DNA of 10,343 bases from an uncultured bacterium (GTDB lineage Bacteria > Bacillota_I > Bacilli_A > RF39 > UBA660), in assembly GCA_905215635.1 (NCBI GenBank), contig CAJMQX010000015.1, positions 1 through 10,343 of the forward strand, written 5' to 3'. The position numbers and the translations under genes are program-made. The notes under the pieces were generated by a model. That model worked only from the letters and a program-made list of their open reading frames with translations, was not told where the DNA came from and did no database searches. Numbering within the stretch: the stretch's first letter is position 1; every line of letters starts with the position of its first letter. Of this stretch, positions 7,239 to 10,343 are shown piece after piece.

Positions 7239-7267
7239 TAGTCAAAATATAAAAAAGGTGTTATAAT
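7239..7267 (+). promoter_or_regulatory. Internal promoter driving the pilin-like gene
   Basis: In the 74-base gap after tadC there is a consensus -10 TATAAT (7262-7267) preceded by TGT (7259-7261), an extended -10. Exactly 17 bases upstream of the hexamer is TAGTCA (7239-7244), four of six matches to TTGACA. It is the best promoter-like sequence I found in the window. The -10 also forms one arm of a perfect palindrome, TATAAT-CAA-ATTATA (7262-7276). Such a promoter would let the small subunit gene and those after it be expressed above the upstream machinery genes. Confidence 0.7.
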
Positions 7268-7284
7268 CAAATTATATTAATGAT

Positions 7285-7294
7285 AGGGAGGTGA
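7285..7294 (+). promoter_or_regulatory. Strong Shine-Dalgarno site of the pilin-like gene
   Basis: AGGGAGGTGA contains GGAGGTGA, a near-perfect complement to the 16S rRNA 3' end and the longest such match in the window. It ends four bases before the ATG at 7299. This supports both the reality of the 52-codon gene and its high expression. Confidence 0.75.
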
Positions 7295-7298
7295 GACA

Positions 7299-7457
7299 AT
7301 GAAAGAAGCAACTGGTGAAGTATCAATGACTGTTGTAACATTAGTAGCCATTGGTGTAATCGGAGCTATCTTAGCAAGTCAATGGGGGAATATCCAAAAC
7401 ACTATTGGTGGATTATGGGGCCAAGGTGGAAACACTGCCGGATATAATCAAAAATAA
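7299..7457 (+). CDS. 52-aa Flp/pilin-like peptide, likely major pilus subunit
   Basis: ATG at 7299 to TAA at 7455-7457 encodes MKEATGEVSM followed by a hydrophobic segment (residues 11-26), then a short Gly/Asn/Gln-rich, Trp-containing tail (27-52). Size, the short leader before a single N-terminal helix, and position next to tadB/tadC fit a Flp-type pilin, a subunit that packs through its hydrophobic helix. The Gly6-Glu7 junction is a plausible prepilin peptidase site, but the usual Glu at +5 (and Flp 'EY') is absent; +5 from Gly6 is Thr11. It has its own consensus promoter and the strongest ribosome site in the window. There are no cysteines. Alternative readings are a small membrane peptide or a toxin-like peptide; the pilus context makes pilin more likely. 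The function is inferred, while the gene itself is well supported. Confidence 0.75.
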   Translation: MKEATGEVSMTVVTLVAIGVIGAILASQWGNIQNTIGGLWGQGGNTAGYNQK

Positions 7458-7499
7458 TTAAAAATTAACAAATATGAAATAAAAAGTAGGTGATAACAT

Positions 7500-8012
7500 A
7501 TGAAAGATGCCTTTGGCGGAGCCTTTATGGTCAAAATATTCTTAGTATTTATAGTTATATATGTAGGTTTTATAGCAATTTCACTAAACTATGCAAAAGC
7601 CTTCAAAGTAAAAAATAAAATTATTGATTACATTGAAGAAAATGAAATTACTAGTATTTCAGAATTACAAACAGGAAAGAAAATGCAAGATTTTGAAAAG
7701 TTTCTAACTGATGAAATATTAGGTAATATGAATTATAATCTTAGTGAAAGAAATATTTGCGATAAAATAAATATGACTAATGATGCTGGAAGACAAGTTG
7801 CACATTGTAACCAATTAGGAATAGTTATTCGTGAAGCTGGAAAAGCTAAAAACACTAAAGGTATGTACTATGAAGTATCTACATATGTTGGCTGGAGCTT
7901 ACCATTTCTAAACAACATTCTTACTTTCGGAGGACGTGCTGATGATGAAGACATTATTCAAGGATTATGGAAAATATCTGGAGAAACAAGAGTAGTTGTT
8001 AGAGAGAAATAA
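7500..8012 (+). CDS. Second TadE/pseudopilin-like protein
   Basis: A 170-aa protein with one N-terminal membrane helix (about 11-28) and an extracellular domain with two cysteines (C87, C103) that could pair. Its N-terminus, MKDAFGGAFM, has the same spacing as that of the 52-aa pilin-like peptide (MK, acidic residue, Ala, x, Gly6, then Met10 just before the helix). This suggests handling by the same peptidase or assembly machinery. After the helix comes a charged amphipathic region (YAKAFKVKNKIIDYIEENE), as in pseudopilins. The soluble part includes YEVSTYVGWSLPF and a Gly/Asp-rich loop. The ribosome site TAGGTGA (7487-7493) is six bases from the ATG. It lies 42 bases after the pilin gene with no terminator visible between, so it probably shares the internal promoter. 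A minor pilin is the likeliest role; no named family is recognised with certainty. Confidence 0.65.
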   Translation: MKDAFGGAFMVKIFLVFIVIYVGFIAISLNYAKAFKVKNKIIDYIEENEITSISELQTGKKMQDFEKFLTDEILGNMNYNLSERNICDKINMTNDAGRQVAHCNQLGIVIREAGKAKNTKGMYYEVSTYVGWSLPFLNNILTFGGRADDEDIIQGLWKISGETRVVVREK

Positions 8013-8030
8013 TATAAGGAGAAATTAGTT

Positions 8031-9005
8031 ATGAATGTAATCGTATCAAATAAAAACAAAGGATTGTTAGAAAATCTAGACATCGACGTAATTAAATCAA
8101 TAAATGGAGAATTTACCGCTGACGAATTAATAAGCACATTCTCTAATTTCTTTTTTAATCGAATGTTCTTAGATATAACAGCCATTAAAAATTATCATGA
8201 TATTTCTAATATTCAAAAATTATCCATGGGCTTAGAAATGGATAAAGTAATAGTATTATTAGATAATAATTTAATTAATGATAATAGTTACTTATCAAAA
8301 TTAATAAGTATGGGAATATATAACTTTGGTAAAGATAAAGAATCACTAATGTATCTATATAATCATCCAAATACTTATAAAGATGTAGCTCATATCCATC
8401 AATTAGATATGGATGATAATACAGAAGATACTAGTAAACCTGAAAAGAAAAGTAGATTCTTCCACAAAGATGATGAAGAACCACAATTCCACTCTTCAAG
8501 AAGTGCTCGTGTTATAGGTTTTAAAAATATGACAAATGGTGCTGGTGCTACAACCCTAATATATATGTTAAAGAAAATTCTATCACAAAAAGACTATGTA
8601 GTAGCCATTGAAGTAAATAAAAATGATTTTGGATATTTCAATGAAAGAGATATGTATTCTGTAAATCAAGGTAATTTAAATGCTGCTATTAACAAGTTTG
8701 GCAATGCTAACATGATACTAGTAGACTTAAACAATTCTACTGGTGAAAGTTTATGTGATGAAGTAATATACCTAATAGAACCTAGCACAATTAAACTAAA
8801 TAAAATGATGCTAATAAATAAAAATACTTTTGATAAATTAGAAGGTAAAAAAATTGTTCTAAACAAAAGCTTATTAACACCAAAAGATGTAAGTGATTTT
8901 GAATTTGAATCTCGTTCAAAAATAGCTTATAACATGCCACCATTAAATGATCGTATTGAAAATACATTCGAATTAAAAGATTTTATTAGTAAATTAGAGT
9001 TATAA
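8031..9005 (+). CDS. cpaE: CpaE/TadZ-like MinD-superfamily protein with degenerate P-loop
   Basis: The 324-aa product reads as a two-domain CpaE/TadZ-like protein. The N-terminal part (about 1-115) looks like an atypical receiver-type domain (MDKVIVLLDNN, then LISMGIYNF). A charged linker (about 128-158) follows, then a ParA/MinD-like domain from 159. The P-loop position reads GFKNMTNGAGATTLIYML (163-180). Compared with KGGxGKTT, the signature Lys is Thr168 and the catalytic Lys is Ala173, so ATP hydrolysis is doubtful. A Walker B-like MILVDL ends at Asp232-Leu233, and VVAIEVNKND (190-199) sits where the A' Asp segment would be. TadZ/CpaE proteins place the Tad machine, usually at a pole. The gene is last in the cluster instead of next to cpaF. 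AAGGAG at 8016-8021 supports the start. The assignment is good by architecture and context; nucleotide binding is uncertain. Confidence 0.7.
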   Translation: MNVIVSNKNKGLLENLDIDVIKSINGEFTADELISTFSNFFFNRMFLDITAIKNYHDISNIQKLSMGLEMDKVIVLLDNNLINDNSYLSKLISMGIYNFGKDKESLMYLYNHPNTYKDVAHIHQLDMDDNTEDTSKPEKKSRFFHKDDEEPQFHSSRSARVIGFKNMTNGAGATTLIYMLKKILSQKDYVVAIEVNKNDFGYFNERDMYSVNQGNLNAAINKFGNANMILVDLNNSTGESLCDEVIYLIEPSTIKLNKMMLINKNTFDKLEGKKIVLNKSLLTPKDVSDFEFESRSKIAYNMPPLNDRIENTFELKDFISKLEL

Positions 9006-9028
9006 AGTAATGAATAATTACTTTTTTT
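9004..9028 (+). terminator. Terminator closing the pilus cluster, overlapping the last stop codon
   Basis: AAAGTAAT (9004-9011) and ATTACTTT (9017-9024) form a perfect 8-bp stem with a GAATA loop, followed by T residues to 9028. The 5' arm begins inside the TAA stop of the CpaE-like gene (9003-9005), so a terminating ribosome would cover it. The stem is A/T-rich and moderate in strength. It separates the pilus genes from the following glycosyltransferase-like gene. Confidence 0.7.
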
Positions 9029-9036
9029 CTTTTATA

Positions 9037-9045
9037 TGATAAAAT
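9037..9045 (+). promoter_or_regulatory. Extended -10 promoter of the glycosyltransferase-like gene
   Basis: TGATAAAAT is a TGn-extended -10 (TAAAAT, one mismatch). No convincing -35 is seen at 17 bases, where the terminator arm lies. The gene's ribosome site AGGAGGG at 9055-9061 is five bases from the ATG at 9067. A separate promoter fits the terminator just upstream. Confidence 0.5.
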
Positions 9046-9066
9046 ATTCTTATCAGGAGGGCTATC

Positions 9067-10343
9067 ATGAATAAACATAAACAATCATTATTAGAATTAT
9101 TATTAATCTTTATCATAACCTTATTATTTAACTTATTATGTAATGAAGTAACTCATGATGAAGTATGGAATTATGGCTTTGCCTATAATATTTATAACGG
9201 ACTTATTCCATATAAAGATTTCAATATGGTAATAACACCTTTGTATCCTATGATAAATGCCCTAATTCTAAAAATGTTTGGTAATAGCTTTCTAACATTT
9301 CATATATTTAATGCTATAATATGTACTATAATTTTCTATTATATGAAAAAACAAAATCATAAAAGCTACTATTTATTATATTTATTATTCATGCCATATA
9401 GTAGCCCATATTATTCTATAGTATGCCTATTATTTCTCTATATCCTAATGGATTTAGAAGAAAATTATAAAAACGATTACTTAATAGGATTTATTCTAGG
9501 CTTAACCTTCTTAACTAAACAAAATGTAGGTATCTATCTGTGTCTTCCTACTTTATTTATAAAAAATTATAAGAAAATCTTCAAAAGAATAGTAGGCTTT
9601 CTTATTCCTAACATTATCTTTCTAATCTATCTAATTAAAAATAATATCTTATATAATTTTATAGATTATTGTTTCTTAGGAATAAAATCATTTGCTAAAG
9701 ATAATTTAGTTACTGAACCAGTAGGTATCTTTCTATTAATAACTTCATTTATCTACTTAATAATTAAATATTTTAAAACTAAAGATATAAAGATAATCTA
9801 TTTAATAAGTTTTCTACTATTTGCTTATCCCATAATAGATAGATATCATACTATGATAGCCTTTATCCCCTCATTAGGATACTTTCTAAATAATCTAAAA
9901 CTATCCAAAAAAATTCTTCAAATATCTTTTCTATTATTCATTATATATAGTTTTGCTAATAGTTCTTATCTAATAAAGTATAAAGATTATACATTTCCAA
10001 ATGATATTAATTTAATAAAATATCGTATCATGACTCATAGTAAATACTTTAAAGAATATTTAGACACTATAATTACTTATTTAGCTGATAATAAAGATAA
10101 AAAAATATTTATTATTAATAAGAATAGTTATCTTATAAAATTAGAAGCTAATCTACCTATAACTAAGTATGATTTATTAAATGATGGCAATCTTGGTTCA
10201 TCAGGAAGTAATGGAATTATTAATGAAATAGAAAATATTTGTAAAAATAAGCAATGTGAGTTTCTTCTAGATGAAAAAGAAGTATTTACTCAAAATCATG
10301 AGTATTCCCAGTACAATACTTCTATTATGAAATATATTTACTA
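9067..10343 (+). CDS. Polytopic GT-C-type membrane glycosyltransferase-like protein (3' end outside the window)
   Basis: An open frame of 425 codons runs from ATG 9067 to the window edge without a stop, so the gene is partial. The first 300 or so residues hold many hydrophobic helices separated by short Lys/Asn loops. The first outer loop carries THDEVWNYGFA (29-39) and PYKDFNMVITPLYP (48-61). An acidic pair (Asp31-Glu32) after helix 1 followed by Asp51 and a Pro-Leu motif is the arrangement of GT-C enzymes of the PMT/ArnT (GT39) type, which use lipid-phosphate sugar donors. Further marks are LTKQNVG (149-155) and IDRYH (257-261). Residues from about 305 form a soluble, probably extracellular domain. 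Likely role: adding a sugar to a cell-surface polymer, lipid or protein. The substrate is unknown. Its terminator-separated, self-promoted position gives no direct tie to the pilus, though pilin glycosylation is conceivable. Confidence 0.7.
   Translation, partial: MNKHKQSLLELLLIFIITLLFNLLCNEVTHDEVWNYGFAYNIYNGLIPYKDFNMVITPLYPMINALILKMFGNSFLTFHIFNAIICTIIFYYMKKQNHKSYYLLYLLFMPYSSPYYSIVCLLFLYILMDLEENYKNDYLIGFILGLTFLTKQNVGIYLCLPTLFIKNYKKIFKRIVGFLIPNIIFLIYLIKNNILYNFIDYCFLGIKSFAKDNLVTEPVGIFLLITSFIYLIIKYFKTKDIKIIYLISFLLFAYPIIDRYHTMIAFIPSLGYFLNNLKLSKKILQISFLLFIIYSFANSSYLIKYKDYTFPNDINLIKYRIMTHSKYFKEYLDTIITYLADNKDKKIFIINKNSYLIKLEANLPITKYDLLNDGNLGSSGSNGIINEIENICKNKQCEFLLDEKEVFTQNHEYSQYNTSIMKYIY

Noticed and set aside
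7958..8185. Minus-strand open frames at 7958-8185 and 8666-8866
   Set aside because: Both lie wholly or largely within + strand genes with good ribosome sites, and neither has one of its own.
1..10343. tRNA, rRNA, riboswitch, insertion sequence or attachment site
   Set aside because: Read on both strands, no cloverleaf, rRNA-like, transposase or paired terminal-repeat sequence was apparent. Gaps between genes are all under 140 bases and are accounted for by promoters, ribosome sites and terminators.

Overview
The window is AT-rich, densely packed and coded almost entirely on the + strand, with strong purine-rich Shine-Dalgarno sites, short Rho-independent terminators and many AGA, TTA and ATA codons. 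This points to a low-GC Firmicute (Bacilli/Clostridia), possibly one of the uncultured gut lineages near the Mollicutes. TGA is used as a stop (817 and 2652) and tryptophan is written TGG throughout, so the genetic code is standard and Mycoplasma/Spiroplasma-type organisms are excluded. The lineage is an inference; no marker gene is present.

Layout: (a) 1-83 holds the probable last codons of an upstream gene and its terminator. (b) 137-9005 is one long gene cluster for a Tad/Flp-type (type IVc-like) pilus or secretion machine of a monoderm cell. It begins with an extended -10 promoter. Two exported proteins of unknown family follow: a 226-aa type I membrane protein and a 612-aa cysteine-rich secreted protein with an acidic Pro/Asp/Gly linker. 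Then come a 150-aa TadE/pseudopilin-like protein, CpaB (SAF/RcpC), the CpaF/TadA motor ATPase with an unusual Asn/Gln/Pro-rich tail, and the TadB and TadC membrane platform proteins. After a 74-base gap with its own promoter come a 52-aa pilin-like peptide (7299-7457), a second TadE/pseudopilin-like protein and a CpaE/TadZ-like protein whose P-loop has lost its lysines. A terminator at 9004-9028 closes the cluster. (c) 9067-10343 is a separately promoted, polytopic GT-C-type glycosyltransferase-like gene that runs off the window.

How the parts fit: CpaF should power assembly through TadB/TadC in the membrane. The 52-aa peptide is the best candidate for the major subunit, and its separate promoter fits a need for excess subunit. 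The two TadE-like proteins would be minor pilins. CpaB and CpaE would be accessory and positioning factors. The two exported proteins at the head are the best candidates for a surface or tip module peculiar to this system. No secretin, TadG or prepilin peptidase is present; absence of a secretin is expected without an outer membrane, whereas the peptidase must lie elsewhere. The core machinery is recognisable; the novelty lies in the exported Cys-rich pair, the ATPase tail, the degenerate CpaE and the minimal pilin.
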